Source: Triticum aestivum
Lineage: Eukaryota; Streptophyta; Magnoliopsida; Poales; Poaceae
Length of the DNA stretch: 64,000 nt
Reading direction: 5' to 3'
Assembly (NCBI RefSeq): GCF_018294505.1
Contig: NC_057809.1
Coordinates: forward strand, 508,425,914 to 508,489,913
Part shown: one piece after another, positions 45,064-56,554 of the stretch
Layout of the letters: each line of letters begins with the position of its first letter
Numbering within the stretch: the first letter of the stretch is position 1
Made by a program: the position numbers and the translations under genes
The notes under the pieces: model-generated
Databases searched by the model: none
Told to the model about the DNA's origin: nothing
What the model saw: only the letters and a program-made list of their open reading frames with translations

Positions 45064-45819
45064 CTAAGGTGGCGTTTGGTTCGTTGGCTATCCTTGGGGT
45101 GGTTAGGGATAGCCAACTTTTCGATGGCCATCGGATGTTTGGTTTAAGAATGGCCAGGGACATGGGCAGTCAAGATTCTGCGAATATTCCCTCAAAACGC
45201 GGTTGAGCTCATCCGCGAAAATCTGGCGGATATGGCCAACCACCCTCGCGCGCGTCGCTTCGTTCAGCTGTGAAACGTTTTCTTCGTTTTTCTCTTTTCT
45301 CCATCTCGTCTCATCCCCTGAACATGCGTCATGGCAGTTGGACCCAGCCACCCAGGTCGACAACGCCGGCACATCAAGCGCGATAGTGGTGGCCGGAGTT
45401 GAGCAGCGGTGGATGCCTCTAGGTCCTGGGGCTGGCTTGTTATGGCGACGCGGAGCAGCGAAAATGAGCAGGCGCGTTGATCATGCCTGATGGATGCGTG
45501 CATATGCTGGTAGATCCACGTTTGTGTTGAACCGTGCGTGCGTGTTTTTTATTTATGCAAGAGCTGCAAGCTGCTGTCCCCCTCTGATGTGTGTTCTTCA
45601 TCGGAATGCAAGTGAATCCGAGGGAATGTCAGTGTGATCTACACACGTAACTGTAGATGCCTGTGTGTATCGGTTTCTTATCCCTCCAACCAAACAAAAA
45701 GAGGTGGCTATCCCATCACTCTGTAATCCTTACAACCAAACAAGAATCAAGGGTATCCCCAACCACATGGTTAAGGGTATCCCCAGCCAATCCCGCCTTC
45801 AAACCAAACGCCATCTTAG
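45064..45819. mobile_element. Putative non-autonomous DNA element with CTAAGRTGGCGTTTGGTT termini
   Basis: The left end CTAAGGTGGCGTTTGGTT (45064-45081) and the inverted right end, whose complement is CTAAGATGGCGTTTGGTT (45802-45819), form terminal inverted repeats with one mismatch. Further partial inverted similarity (GGATAGCC/GGCTATCC motifs) follows inside. No coding capacity is evident. The flanks do not show a clean target duplication (ACGAGGTGA vs ACGAAATGG is only partial), so the superfamily is uncertain; a Mutator-like or hAT-like origin is possible. Confidence 0.6.
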
Positions 45820-45949
45820 CAACGAAATGGGGTTCGGGAGGAGGATTGTTTAGGACCTTTTGGCTGGAGTTTGTGATGATGAATTTGACTCTGGAGTGGA
45901 GAAGGACGGAGAACGTATGCTTTGCTTCGCTCCCCATCCACGCGCTTAA

Positions 45950-46470
45950 TCATGCTGTTCTTTTTCTTCTCGTTCGGAAATGAATAATGGAAAATGCGCA
46001 CGTTCACTCTCCTTATTTTAGGGGAAAATTTTGTTTTTGCCACTCTAGTTCTTGCCCACTTTGCTAATGTCACTCTAGAATTTGGCATCTTACTTTTGTC
46101 ACTCTTAACTTTTGACAATACATCATAAATGCCATTCTATGACAAAAACAATATCTTTTTATTTCACTTTTGCCACTCTTAGCTTTTGACAATACATCAC
46201 AATTGCTACTCTCAAAATTTTGATGTTGCCACGGAATGGTAAAAGTGAATATTGTCAAAATCTAAAAGTGACAAAAGTAAAATGTCAAATTCTAGAGTGA
46301 CATAAGTAAGATGGGCAAAACCTAGAGTGACAAAAACAAAGTTTTCCCTTATTTTAGGGCTTCCTCGTGGGATCTGATCTGTGTCGGCGTCTTCGCCGAC
46401 TGCCTCTTCACTACCCCAAGGCCCCGCGGCGTGTGTTCATGGTGGTTTGAACGCCAGACTCTGTTTTTAG
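45950..46470 (+). repeat. Segmental duplication, copy 1 (interrupted by MITE)
   Basis: Left part 45950-46021 and right part 46349-46470, around the MITE at 46022-46348, match 46512-46574 and 46857-46977 respectively. Shared landmarks are CGTTCGGAAATGAATAATGG and TTTTAGGGCTTCCTCGTGGG. Divergence is moderate, so the duplication is not very recent. Confidence 0.8.
46022..46348. mobile_element. Foldback MITE, Mutator-like, 9-bp target duplication
   Basis: This 327-bp element starts GGGAAAATTTTGTTTTTGCC and ends as its imperfect inverted complement. It is flanked by perfect 9-bp repeats TTATTTTAG (46013-46021, 46349-46357). Most of the sequence consists of repeated GCCACTCTAG/GTCACTCTTA-like modules in opposite orientation, so it can fold almost end to end. 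There is no coding capacity. The 9-bp target duplication and long inverted repeats fit a Mutator-type non-autonomous element. Confidence 0.8.
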
Positions 46471-46511
46471 GCCAACTCCACCGCGCGACCCCAAACGGAC
46501 GTCCGTGAAAA

Positions 46512-46977
46512 TCATGTTGTTCCTTCTCGTTCGGGAATGAATAATGGGAAATTCGCACGTTCTCTCTCCTTCTTGAGCAAGTACAATAGTGGGCTTATAG
46601 CCGGCTTACATGACATTTTTTGCCTATGTGGAGAAGAGAGATGTGAAAAAGTAAGGAAGTGAGCTCTCATGCAAGAGCCTAACTATATGCACCTAGATAA
46701 ATGGAATAAATGTGAAGAAAGAGATAGAGAGAAGATGGAAGAAAGTACTAATGCAATAGCCAACCCACATTATTGTATGAGTGTATATAGATGATGGCTA
46801 TAGATAACATGGCGTTTTTTTTATAGAATCAGCTGGCTATATTATTAACCATGCTCTTTTAGGGCTTCCTCGTGGGATCTGATCTGCGCCGGCGGTCTTC
46901 GCCGATTGCCTCTTCACTACCCTGAGGCCGGGCGGCATATGCTCATGGTGGTTTGAACGTCAGACTTTGTTTTTTAG
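46512..46977 (+). repeat. Segmental duplication, copy 2 (interrupted by a different MITE)
   Basis: It matches copy 1 on both sides but carries another small element (46575-46856) at the equivalent position. Between the two copies, 46471-46511 contains GGCCAACTCCACCGCGCGAC, which resembles Harbinger-type terminal sequence. Confidence 0.8.
46575..46856. mobile_element. Small MITE with GAGCAWGKTMAATA-type termini
   Basis: This 282-bp insert starts GAGCAAGTACAATAGTGGGC and ends with ...TAACCATGCTC, whose complement is GAGCATGGTTAATA, giving imperfect terminal inverted repeats that also include AGCCGGCT/AGCCAGCT. It has no coding capacity. The target duplication is not clear (TTCTT vs TTTTA). It occupies the same place in copy 2 of the duplication as the Mutator-like MITE does in copy 1. 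Confidence 0.65.
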
Positions 46978-46996
46978 TCTGTATATACAAGGGTTG

Positions 46997-47582
46997 TACT
47001 CCCTTGCTGCTACGGTTTGACCAACTTTATTAAAAAATATTAATATTCATAATATAAAATCAATATCATTAATTGAATCATGAAATTAATTTTCATATTA
47101 TATAACTTCAGTATAGTAGATGTTGGTATTTCTAAATGTACTAGGTCATTGCATGTGTGTTACTACGTGGTCCAAATACAACCCATCACGGATGCAGTCG
47201 CACCGCCGGCGTCTGCAGCTTCTCTTTTTCGACGAAATCAGGGAGAGAAAAAGGAGATATACAAACCGCGTTTTTAGAAAATTCACTTTCCAAAACCCTG
47301 ACATTCTAAGCGATCCTGGCATGATCTCCTAATCCTAGTGCACTTGTTAGCCAATACAATCAAATGTTTACAGGAAATAATTCGAACTTGTCAAAAGAAT
47401 AAAGAATGTAGAATGTGTCATGCATGATACATGGTATAGTGGGAGGGGAGAACTGGTTGACGAAGAGTTCTGCAGAAAAAGAAACCTTACATATGTTTAA
47501 GTATGGAGAAATGTGGTCAAATTTTGAATAGTTTGACTTCAAATAAATCTTATATACAGAGTAAAAGGAAGTGGGGGGAGTA
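46997..47582. mobile_element. Stowaway-like (Tc1/mariner) MITE, with extra internal sequence
   Basis: It begins TACTCCCTTGC and ends GTGGGGGGAGTA, with TA at both ends as expected for Stowaway target duplications. Typical internal features are the GTTTGACCAACTTTATTAAA and GTTTGACTTCAAATAAATCT regions. It is longer than usual. The middle (about 47125-47500) does not look like Stowaway sequence and may be a second insertion whose ends I could not fix. Confidence 0.6.
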
Positions 47583-48199
47583 CCCGTGAATTTAAGGGCC
47601 GGTACGAGAACTAATACTAGATGGTACTTCGCACGTTATTGCGAAAATATTTTGTAATACATTTCAATGAGATTTTGTTGTGGCCCTTTCATTTCAATGA
47701 ATAGGGAGCGCATGTGTTTGAAAAATAATCTTTGACCATAAATTAGATATCATATTTCCATTGAAATATAATAAGTATTAGATATTAAGGACAATACTAT
47801 GCACTTATGTTATCTGTACCCCTTCGCTCGTGTGTCCCAAGGCACTCAGCTAGGGTTTTTGCCTCTCGTCGGCGTCGGTCTACCTCATCTCTTATGGTTG
47901 TAGGACCATAAAGGCGTCGTGGATCACGACCCTTGCCGTGGGAGGGATTCGTTTTTAGGTGTTTTTCTGTTACGATTTATGTCATACTCAGGAAGATGAG
48001 GCGGCGGCCGCTTCCTGAAGATGAAATAAGGTTCTCCCCGCCTATCCCCCGCCTCAACAGGAGCCACGAAAACACCTCTTTTTTATTGTGCATTTGGATT
48101 TCCAAATCCATTTAAGGGCTTCCTCTGCCACCACAGTATTGTTTGTATAATTTGGCCGAAGAGTAGGTTGGGCTCCAGGAGGACATCCGGATATCGTTC
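47583..48199. other. Unassigned AT-rich segment
   Basis: No gene is recognised. The start (near 47600-47640) resembles the tail of a degraded element. A short frame at 47933-48115 has no recognisable similarity. Confidence 0.4.
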
Positions 48200-50835
48200 G
48201 CTGCATCATCCAACGTAGCTAATGTGACCTTTGTCTTTAATATATATGCATTTATCAAAATTTGAATTTTTCTTATTGCCCCCAGTGTTTGGCGTCTTCA
48301 TTGTAGTTTCGATGAAATTCTCGCCCTTGAGAGTATCTTCATTGTGCAAGTTGAATAATATCTTTACTTGAAACCTTGATTTCATCACTTGCAGTTTTTA
48401 CCTTCTCATGTTTAAATGGAGTGTTTTGAAGCAACCGATGCAAAGCCTTTTGCCACCAGAACCAATTAAAATAGACTGATCATCCTTTGGTATTTCAACA
48501 AGTTTCAGTCGTCCTTTATCAATGAACGACTTTACTATTTGACGTAACATATCGCAGTCCTCAAAATTATGCTCGAATTAATCATGTAACTTACAATACA
48601 TTCATATTTTCATTGATGACTTGACATGGTGATAAAAGATTTGATCACAAATGCTTGAATTGAAGATATACTTCTTATTTTCTAGCCGATCTTGCTATGA
48701 GAACGGCTGTAGAGCTAAGAAAATGAATGGTTCACATTTGACATCTCCTCATCCGGCTATGAATTTTCTTTTGCATTCTTTTCTCGATGTCATTGGATAA
48801 AACACTATACTAGCATTGGTTTTCTCAAAAGAATTGAAACTTGGCTTTATGCTTTTATGATGAGAATAGTTAGGGCATACATGTCTCATCTGAGAACAAA
48901 TAGAAGCCAAGTGTGAAACAAATAAAGCTACCCATTTATATTTATTGTGTAAAGAAAACAATAGGGAAAACTTTGGTACAATAATATGTCACTATTGGAT
49001 GCTCTAAATGGTACAATGTGTTGACCGATATGATTTGTACCAATTTTGTTCCTAACAAGTAAATTACCCTTCTTCATTGGTCTCTCAACATTTCTTAAGA
49101 TTTTTTCTAATTGACGCACCAACAATAAATTGTGACCAAATATGAAAATAGGTGAATCACTTGCTAAACATAACTCTTCAAATAGGTTGAGAGAGCATGA
49201 TGGTTGTATCACTTGAACAATATCTTTCTCTACTTTTGCATGACTCTCCAACGCCCTATCTTCCTTTTTTTCTTGATTCCATGCCTCATTGCTTCGAACA
49301 TCTTTCTCAATCGAACTCTGTGTTCGGCTACTTGTTCTTCTCCTTGATGTTCGCTAGTTTCTATGGCACGAAACTCATAGGGCGGGAAGTAGGTTTTTTT
49401 AACTTTAGAAAAATCAAGCATCGTTATTTTGCTATGCATGCCATGCACTTTATCAATGGTGGTTGCCTCTTTGGATTTGATTGACTTAGAACATACAATA
49501 TTTGATCTGGCTTTTTCAACCGAAGCACTTTCACTCTTTGAATCATCCTTTCATCAATTCTACTCATTGTCAAGACTTATTTTTAATAGGTCCGGCACAA
49601 GTACTGATTGGTTTAGTTTTTTCAGTAACCAAACTACCGTTATCATCCGAAACACCATTCTTTTTTTCCAGTTCCAACAATTGTCAAATATACTTTCTTT
49701 GAGTCATTTTTGTTTGGTCCTGGCAAGAACTTACACCCTACTGCGCAATGCTTTAACTACTCTCTCAATTTCAGCACGTTCTAGATAGTATTTCCCCCAA
49801 CGATTTTAGATTCTTCCGACAATGACACATGAGTGTTGTCGAAACTTTGTAATTATGTAGGGGATGTATAGTATGATGTTGTACTAAATGAAGACATGTG
49901 TATTGTTGTAGAACCATATTTTTGCTTGCCAATTCTATCAATTGACAAATATTTTTTGCAAAACTTTAGCCTTCATTGCATCATAATCAGGAAATAACAC
50001 CTTTTTATGTTGTTCAAGGCAAATATCACTAATCTTGTTATTTCGAGCTATATGCATTTTTAATGCAACCACTTCCCATTCTTGAAGGGATTGAACCACA
50101 AGACTTCTAAAACCATTCGTCAATGATTTGTGGGTGTTACAAAAATTCTACAATTGCATAGAGGATGCATATGCTACAATATTAGGTGAAGGCATGTGCG
50201 CTCCTGCAAAATTTTCACTTATATGGGTATGACCATGGTGCGGAGCCGAACTATGAACATTTATAGTTGTGTACGTTGCTGGAAAATTGTTAACGTTAGG
50301 CGTAGCATACAAGGGTTGAGAGTAATTGGTCGAATAGCTAGTAGTAGCATGGCCAACTCTCCATCCATCGGTATATTTGGACTAGTATATTCCAAACTAG
50401 TTGACGTTGAGTAAAAGAGTAAAACACTTTATTGCATGGCATTAGAAATTCTAACATGCGGTGTTTCAAATTTATTTATCGAACTCATCATGTTGTTCAT
50501 CGGCATAACGAATTGTGTGGTTACCGATGCATGAGAGTTGGAATACATATGGTGCATGTTACTAGTATCATAAGAATTTGAAGCATGTAAATTACTTTGA
50601 ATCGGACCTTGCACATAATTAGTTGCATGATTGAAAAAACTAGGGCTAGCCGATAGAGTATACACATTGAACGATCTTCTAACACCATATGAATTATATG
50701 CATGTACACAAGGGGATTGGGTTATTACCTTTGTAGATAGCAAACCCTTGATGATGATCTCTTCGTAGACACAATGATCAGATCATGATGGACCATTATA
50801 AATTTCATCCCAGCACAGTTGCCAAAAAGTATATT
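48200..50835 (-). mobile_element. Degenerate reverse Gypsy-like gag region
   Basis: Broken frames on the minus strand resemble the gag of plant Gypsy elements. Near 48590-48415 a segment reads as DCDMLRQIVKSFIDKGRLKL, like the family in which a CxxH-type knuckle is followed by a DC...IQ..I..GRL motif, with a stop inside the knuckle. Upstream are 49448-49230, 49251-48928, and 50743-50429, a Ser/Asn/His/Met-rich stretch typical of gag N-termini. At 50815-50835 the minus strand reads TTTTTGGCAACTGTGCTGGG, close to the TTTTTGGCGACTCCGCTGGG sequence found just after the 5' LTR of many plant Gypsy elements. It is non-coding now. Confidence 0.55.
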
Positions 50836-51560
50836 TGCGCACAAACACGTCACCGTTTACCTCCAACGTCGAGCGCGGTACGCAGGACATGTCGCAGGAG
50901 GAGCCTCGCTGGGAGCGTGATACACAAGACACGCCGACGAGGTCTTTTGAGGACCCGAAATCTCACACTCCTATGAGCAACCCCGTCAAGGTGCTCGGCA
51001 GCTATGGACTGCCCTAGGTCGACCTGATCGCCCCTAGGGCCTTGTGGATCATTGCCCTCCAACGCGAAGAACAAACGAGAGCGAGGAAGAAGAAGAACAA
51101 AGGAGAAGGAGAAGGTAAAGGTAAAACAGTGGTGGATGATAGATCGATTATGTGTTGTTCAATCATCCGTCACCTCTCATCTATATATGAGGTGACTGGA
51201 CTTCCTGTGCAAGAAAAACACTCAAGATCTCATCCCGATCTTTGCAAAATTAATTGAAATCGAATTTAGGTAGGCCAAAGAAAGTATTTCAATTTTTGGA
51301 ACTCAAAGGCCATATACAACTTCGGATGAAGATGCGCCCGAAAGAAAATTTATTTGTTTCGATGAGACGAACTACTATCATGTTGAATGGGATTTTTTTT
51401 TCATCTGAGGCCATCTCGAAGGTGAAATCACTCCCGCAATCATCAGATGTGTAGACACACGATGGTTTGAACTGGACCAGACTATCTGGTCACAACAGAA
51501 GGTTTGGACGTGTTTTGTGACCCAGACCTGACAGTATTGTCCAAATTTCCAGGCAGCCTA
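50836..51560 (-). repeat. Probable 5' LTR of the reverse Gypsy remnant (right end uncertain)
   Basis: It lies immediately upstream, on the minus strand, of the post-LTR TTTTTGGC signature. It contains a TATA-like CATATATAG (plus strand CTATATATG at 51181-51189) in a TCACCTCATATATAGATGAG context typical of an LTR promoter. The distal end was not found; 51560-51930 is unassigned. Confidence 0.4.
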
Positions 51561-51933
51561 GTGGAAAAGGAAGGTTTTGGGTGTTCGGCCGGACAGTTCA
51601 ACCATCTCTAGTTTTTTCTAGTACTGGCTTGGCTCTAACTTTTGCATATAATCTCGAATTAAGACGATTCAATAAGCATTTATCATGCAGAAAACCTTTT
51701 AAACCTAAGGTCGTTTTGAGGATGTTATCATGCAAGCCAAAAGTGATGTCAACACGTGGAGGAAAATGTCATAAGTTCCACATCCAAGCTTTGTTTTGGA
51801 CCATCTTTATACTCCCTTCATTCTTTGTTGTAGACTATGGCTCTAATAGCAACGAACGTGCCGGCCATTGTACTTTGGACGAGAAAGCCCAGTCTTCGCA
51901 TCATGCAACCCACGCCCTGCGTGCATGCTGCCG

Positions 51934-53480
51934 CGGGAGTAAGAGCAACTCCAATAGGGTGACCTATTTCGTCCGCCGCCGTCCGTTTAGATCGGCGCGG
52001 ACACAAAAGGCGGCCCAACGCGCCTATCCAAACGGACGCGCGTCCTCTTTTCGTCCGCGGGCGATCAATTCCCGGCCTATTTTTGAGCCGGATTTACGTC
52101 GGCGTGGACACGCGACAGACGCGCGCACGGACGCCATTTCCTCTCCTCGGGCTCGCTGGTCGGTGGCACATTGGCCTCCTCCTCACCCCCTCATCCAACA
52201 ACAACCCTCGCCCGCCTCCTTCGTCGTTGCCGCCGCCGCCCATTTTTGCCGGCAACTCTGCCAGCTGCCGCCGCCTCCACATCCACCCAGCAACGGCGCC
52301 CATTCCCCCGTTGCCCGCCACCGCCATCTTGCCGCTGGGAGCAAACTGCTTCCCACCACCGCTCCCCCACCACCCAGCGACCAAAAAGCCGCCTCGTCGC
52401 CCCGGCCAGATCCTCATCGACACGCTCGTCGGACGCCGGCAGGGCAGCTAGCTGGTCTGTGCGCGCCACGACTCCCTCGTCGGCCTTCTCCTTCGTCGAC
52501 GCCCGCAAGTTGTTCGACAGTTTGCCAAGGTACAAAATGGACTCTGCCGACGAGTTCTTTTTCCACAATTTTCTTTGTGACTCCGACGATTCGTCGTCCG
52601 ACGATGAGGAGGAAATATTGGCTGCCGTGTTGGTCCAGCACCACCTCAACAGCCAGCGGCCGTTGTTCCGTGCCTCCATTCCAGGCAACCTTCCGGCGTT
52701 GAATCGTAACCGAGAGAGCGGGCATTTCCTTCTTTGGAAGGACTACTTTGATACAACAAACCCGTTGTTCAAACATCAAAAATTCTGCCGTCGTTTTCGT
52801 ACGAGTAGGCATCTTTTCAAGCGTATTAGAGAGGGGGTGGTCGGCTATGATAACTATTTCGAGTGCAAAGAGGATGCCGTCGGCAAGATTGGTTTCTCCT
52901 CTTATCAGAAATGCACTGCCGCCATTCGAATGCTTGCATAGGGAGTACCCAGTGATCTCATTGACGAGTACGTATGTATGAGTGAGTCTACATGCGTAGA
53001 GTCCCTGTATAAGTTCTGCAAGGCTGTTATTTTGTGTTTGACCCTGAGTACTTGAGAGAGCCGTCAGCTGAAGATACTGCCCGTTTGTTGGCGATGAATG
53101 CCAGTAGAGGCTTCCCAGTGATGCTTGGCAGTATAGACTGCATGCACTGGGAGTGGAAGAACTGCCCTTCTACTTGGCAAGGGCAGTATACGGGCCATGT
53201 CAGGGCTTGCACTTTCATACTAGAGGCCGTGGCGTCTCAAGATCTCTGGATCTAGCACTCTTTCTTTGTCATGGCTGGATCATACAATGATATCAACGTG
53301 CTTCAGCACTCGCCGGTGTTTGCTAGGCTTGCCGAAGGCAACAGCCCACCGGTGAACTTTACTGTCAACGGCCACAACTACGACAAAGGATACTACCTGG
53401 GTGACGGTATGTATCCTCAGTGGACCACTATTGTCAAGACAATACCCAACCCTGTCGGAGAGAAGAGGAAAAGATTTGCC
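51934..53480 (+). mobile_element. PIF/Harbinger DNA transposon, 3' part lost to Gypsy insertion
   Basis: The left end contains AAGAGCAACTCCAATAGGG near 51940, the sort of GAGCAACTCCA terminus common in Triticeae Harbinger elements, followed by GC-rich leader sequence and the transposase pseudogene. The exact first base is uncertain (51934-51941). The right part of the element does not appear in the window because a Gypsy element begins at 53481. Confidence 0.65.
52537..53480 (+). pseudogene. Harbinger (HARBI1/ALP1-like) DDE transposase pseudogene, truncated
   Basis: The start MDSADEFFFHNFL at 52537 is followed by an acidic Ser/Asp stretch and the plant PIF transposase N-terminal region (FCRRFRTSRHLFKRIREGVV, YQKCTAAIRMLA). 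TAG at 52939-52941 replaces an expected codon. The frame continues as GVPSDLIDEY and [11 protein letters not shown], then shifts by one base near 53025 into FDPEYLREP. The first catalytic Asp is at 53136-53138 ([14 protein letters not shown]). A TAG at 53253-53255 replaces Trp. The second catalytic Asp is at 53289-53291 ([10 protein letters not shown]). The third acidic residue and the C-terminus are missing because the reading ends at KRKRFA, where a Gypsy LTR begins. Two stops, one frameshift and truncation make it inactive. Confidence 0.85.
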
Positions 53481-54571
53481 TGTCGTGGTTCTAAGTCTGA
53501 CAGTAATGTAGGGGGGTAGGTATGGAGAGGCAAGATCTTAGCTATGGAGTAGTTGTAAGCACACGAGGTTTACGAGTTTAGGCCCTTCTCGGAGGAAGTA
53601 ATAGCCCTACGTCTCGGAGCCCGGAGGCGGTCGACTGGATTATGTGTGTATGAATTACAGGGGTGCGACCCCTTTACACTGAGGAGGGGGTGGCTTATAT
53701 AGAGTTCGCCCGACCCCTCCGGCCCTCAGTTATGCAGGGTTTTAAGTACATTAAGATCGGGCGTTACCAGTAACGCCCCTAATAAAGTGCTATTATGACC
53801 ATAAAAGCTACTTAATGACCGACCGTTAGCGTGCGGAGTGACTTTAGGTCTCCTGGCCGTCGAGTGGTTGGATCTTGGTCGAGTGATTGCTTCTTGGTCG
53901 AGTGTCTTCGAGTCTGTCGAGTGGAACACCTCCAAGTCGATTGAAAGGTGATTTCTTCTAGAGATGTCCTTGGGTAGGGCAGTTAGGACTGGTCCATGAC
54001 CCTACCCTAGGTACATAGCTTCATCATTAGCCCCCGAATGGATCGAGGTTTGAGTGGGGAAGGAGTTGAGAACTTCTCCGACTCATTTTTCATGCCATGA
54101 GCATATCTTGTTTCGGATCAATGAACCTGAGTGAGGACAGCAACTTCCTTTTCAGTCGCCTTGATCCATTCTTAGTTTTTTGTCGAGTGAGTTTCTTTAC
54201 TTGAAAAGCTCTGAGGGACGGTGTGGAGGAGATCTTCCGTCTGACAAGTTGTTCTGCTGCCCGCAGATTTCGCGGGATTCGAACTTTGGGAAGCGCGCGG
54301 GATGGGGGAGGCCGCAGTAATCGGATGGGATAGGGCGGAGCCGCCTCGATCTCCGCGCCACCTTTTCCGCCACGTATCGCGCGCGCGATTGTTACGGGAT
54401 TTGACAGGATCATCCGGGCCTACTAGTCAGCCACTCGGAAGCGGCCTCATATAAGGCGTCAGACCGGGGTTTCTTGAACAATGCGTTCTCATTTCCTCTT
54501 CTCCTCTTCAGGCTTCTTCATTGTGCTCGCTCTCGCCCCAGCGCCGCCGCTCCGTACGCGTCTCGCCGGCG
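53481..54571 (+). mobile_element. Gypsy 5' LTR and leader, inserted in the Harbinger transposase
   Basis: It starts TGTCGTGGTTCTAAGTCTGA exactly where transposase coding stops. The preceding TTGCC (53476-53480) is the expected left target copy. The opening resembles Fatima-type Triticeae Gypsy LTRs, a recognition not verified by search. It includes CTTATATAGAG (about 53694), a likely promoter box, and later CATATAAGG near 54450. I could not fix the LTR end or primer site; the strongest LTR-like part runs to about 54030. The matching right end is beyond the window. Confidence 0.65.
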
Positions 54572-54858
54572 ATGATAGGGAAGGAGAAGACGGTGGCTCT
54601 GGAGAGGGTGAAGAAGGCGACGACAAAGGCGAAGGGGAAGGCGACCAGTCGGGGTGGATCTTCCTCGCGAGCCGGCCTGCCGAAGGGCTGGATCCAGGGC
54701 GACTGGATCCGCTCGGCGATCCGCCAAGAAGACCTCGATGACCTAGCCAATGGAGGACTGATCCCCCATGTATCGGCGTGGCTTCCGGGGAAGGAATCCG
54801 AGCCGCAACCTCGGGAGGGTGAGCGCGTTCTCCTTGCCACTCACGTCGACCGTGGATT

Positions 54859-56541
54859 TGAAGGAAATATGCCCTAGAGGCAATAATAATGTTATTATTT
54901 TATTTCCTTATATCATGATAAATGTTTATTATTCATGCTAGAATTGTATTATCCGGAAACATAATACTTGTGTGAATACATAGACAAACTAAACATCACT
55001 AGTATGCCTCTACTTGACTAGCTCGTTAATCAAAGATGGTTATGTTTCCTAACCATAGACATGTGTTGTCATTTGATTAACGGGATCACATTATTAGGAG
55101 AATGATGTGATTGACATGACCCATTCCATTAGCTTAGCACCCGATCGTTTAGTATGTTGCTATTGCTTTCTTCATGACTTATACATGTTCCTATGACTAT
55201 GAGATTATGCAACTCCCGTTTGCCGGAGGAACACTTTGTGTGCTACCAAACGTCACAACGTAATTGGGTGATTATAAAGGAGCTCTACAGGTGTCTCCAA
55301 AGGTAAATGTTGGGTTGGCGTATTTCGAGATTAGGATTTGTCACTCCAATTGTCGGAGAGGTATCTCTGGGCCCTCTCGGTAATGCACATCACATAAGCC
55401 TTGCAAGCATTGCAACTAATGAGTTAGTTGCGAGATGATGTATTATGAAACGAGTAAAGAGACTTGCCGGTAACGAGATTGAACTAGATCGAATCTCGGG
55501 CAAGTAACATGCCGATGACAAAGGGAACAACGTATGTTGTTATGCGGTCTGACCGATAAAGATCTTCGTAGAATATGTGGGAGCCAATATGAGCATCCAG
55601 GTTCCGCTATTGGTTATTGACCGGAGACATGTCTCGGTCATGTCTACATTGTTCTCGAACCCGTAGGGTCCGCATGCTTAAGGTTTCGATGACAGTTATA
55701 TTATGAGTTTATGAGTTTTGATGTACCGAAGTTATTTCGGAGTCCCGGATGTGATCACGGACATAACGAGGAGTCTCGAAATGGTCGAGACATAAAGATT
55801 GATATGTTGGACGGCTATATTCGGACACCGGAAGTGTTCCGGGTGATTTCGGAGAAAACCGGAGTACCGGAGGGTTACCGGAACCCCCCCGGGAGAAGTA
55901 ATGGGCCATATGGGCCTTAGTGGAGAGAGAGAAGGGCAGCCAGGGTGGGCCGCGCGCCTCCTTCCCCATGGTCCGAATTGGACTAGGAGAGGGGGGCGGC
56001 ACCCCCCTTTCCTTCTCCCTCCCCACTTCCTTCCCCCTCCTAGTAGGAGTCCGGACTCCTCCTTGGCGCGCCTATAGGGCCGGCCGGCCTCCTCCCCTTG
56101 CTCCTTTATATACGGGGGTAGGGGCACCCCTAGACACACAAGTTGATCCACGTGATCGTTTTCTTAGCCGTGTGCGGTGCCCCCTTCCACCATAATCCTT
56201 GATAATATTGTAGCGGTGCTTAGGCAAAGCCCTGCGACGGTAGAACATCAAGATCGTCACCACGCCGTCGTGCTGACGAAACTCTTCCCCGACACTTTGC
56301 TGGATCGGAGTCCGGGGATCGTCATCGAACTGAACGTGTGCTAAAACTCGAAGGTGTCGTAGTTTCGGTGCTTGATCGGTCGGGCCATGAAGACGTACGA
56401 CTACATCAACCACGTTGTGCTAACGCTTCCGCTGTCGGTCTACAAGGGTACGTAGATCACACTCTCCCCTCTCGTTGCTATGCATCACCATGATCTTGCG
56501 TGTGCGTAGGAATTTTTTTGAAATTACTATGTTCCCCAACA
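54859..56541 (+). repeat. 5' LTR of element F
   Basis: This 1683-bp LTR runs from TGAAGGAAATATGCCC to GTTCCCCAACA. It is 46 bp shorter than its 3' partner, mainly through loss of about 20 bp after GAACTAG (near 55487) and of a hairpin segment near 56040-56060. The promoter box TTTATATA is at 56105-56112. Transcription from here would run into gag-pol. Confidence 0.93.
56105..56112 (+). promoter_or_regulatory. LTR promoter TATA box of element F
   Basis: TTTATATA within CTCCTTTATATACGGGGG. The same box occurs at the equivalent LTR position at 2766, 9734, 18334, 25169, 27373, 63084 and, reversed, 38794. Conservation in every complete LTR supports a core promoter role, as known for BARE-1-type LTRs. 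Confidence 0.75.
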
Positions 56542-56542
56542 G

Positions 56543-56554
56543 TGGCATCCGAGC
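56543..56554 (+). promoter_or_regulatory. Primer-binding site of element F
   Basis: TGGCATCCGAGC differs at two positions from the canonical initiator Met-tRNA complement TGGTATCAGAGC seen at 3194. The copy at 18774 has the same variant. Either the family uses a variant primer match or the site has drifted. Confidence 0.8.

Noticed and set aside
44140..45163. Several 60-180 codon ORFs around the poly-C tract and tandem repeat
   Set aside because: Low-complexity translations of CpG-rich DNA on both strands, with no recognisable domain.
51581..52702. A 373-codon plus-strand ORF
   Set aside because: It runs through intergenic sequence and the GC-rich Harbinger leader in a different frame from the transposase. 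Its translation is Pro/Ala/Arg-rich with no recognisable domain.
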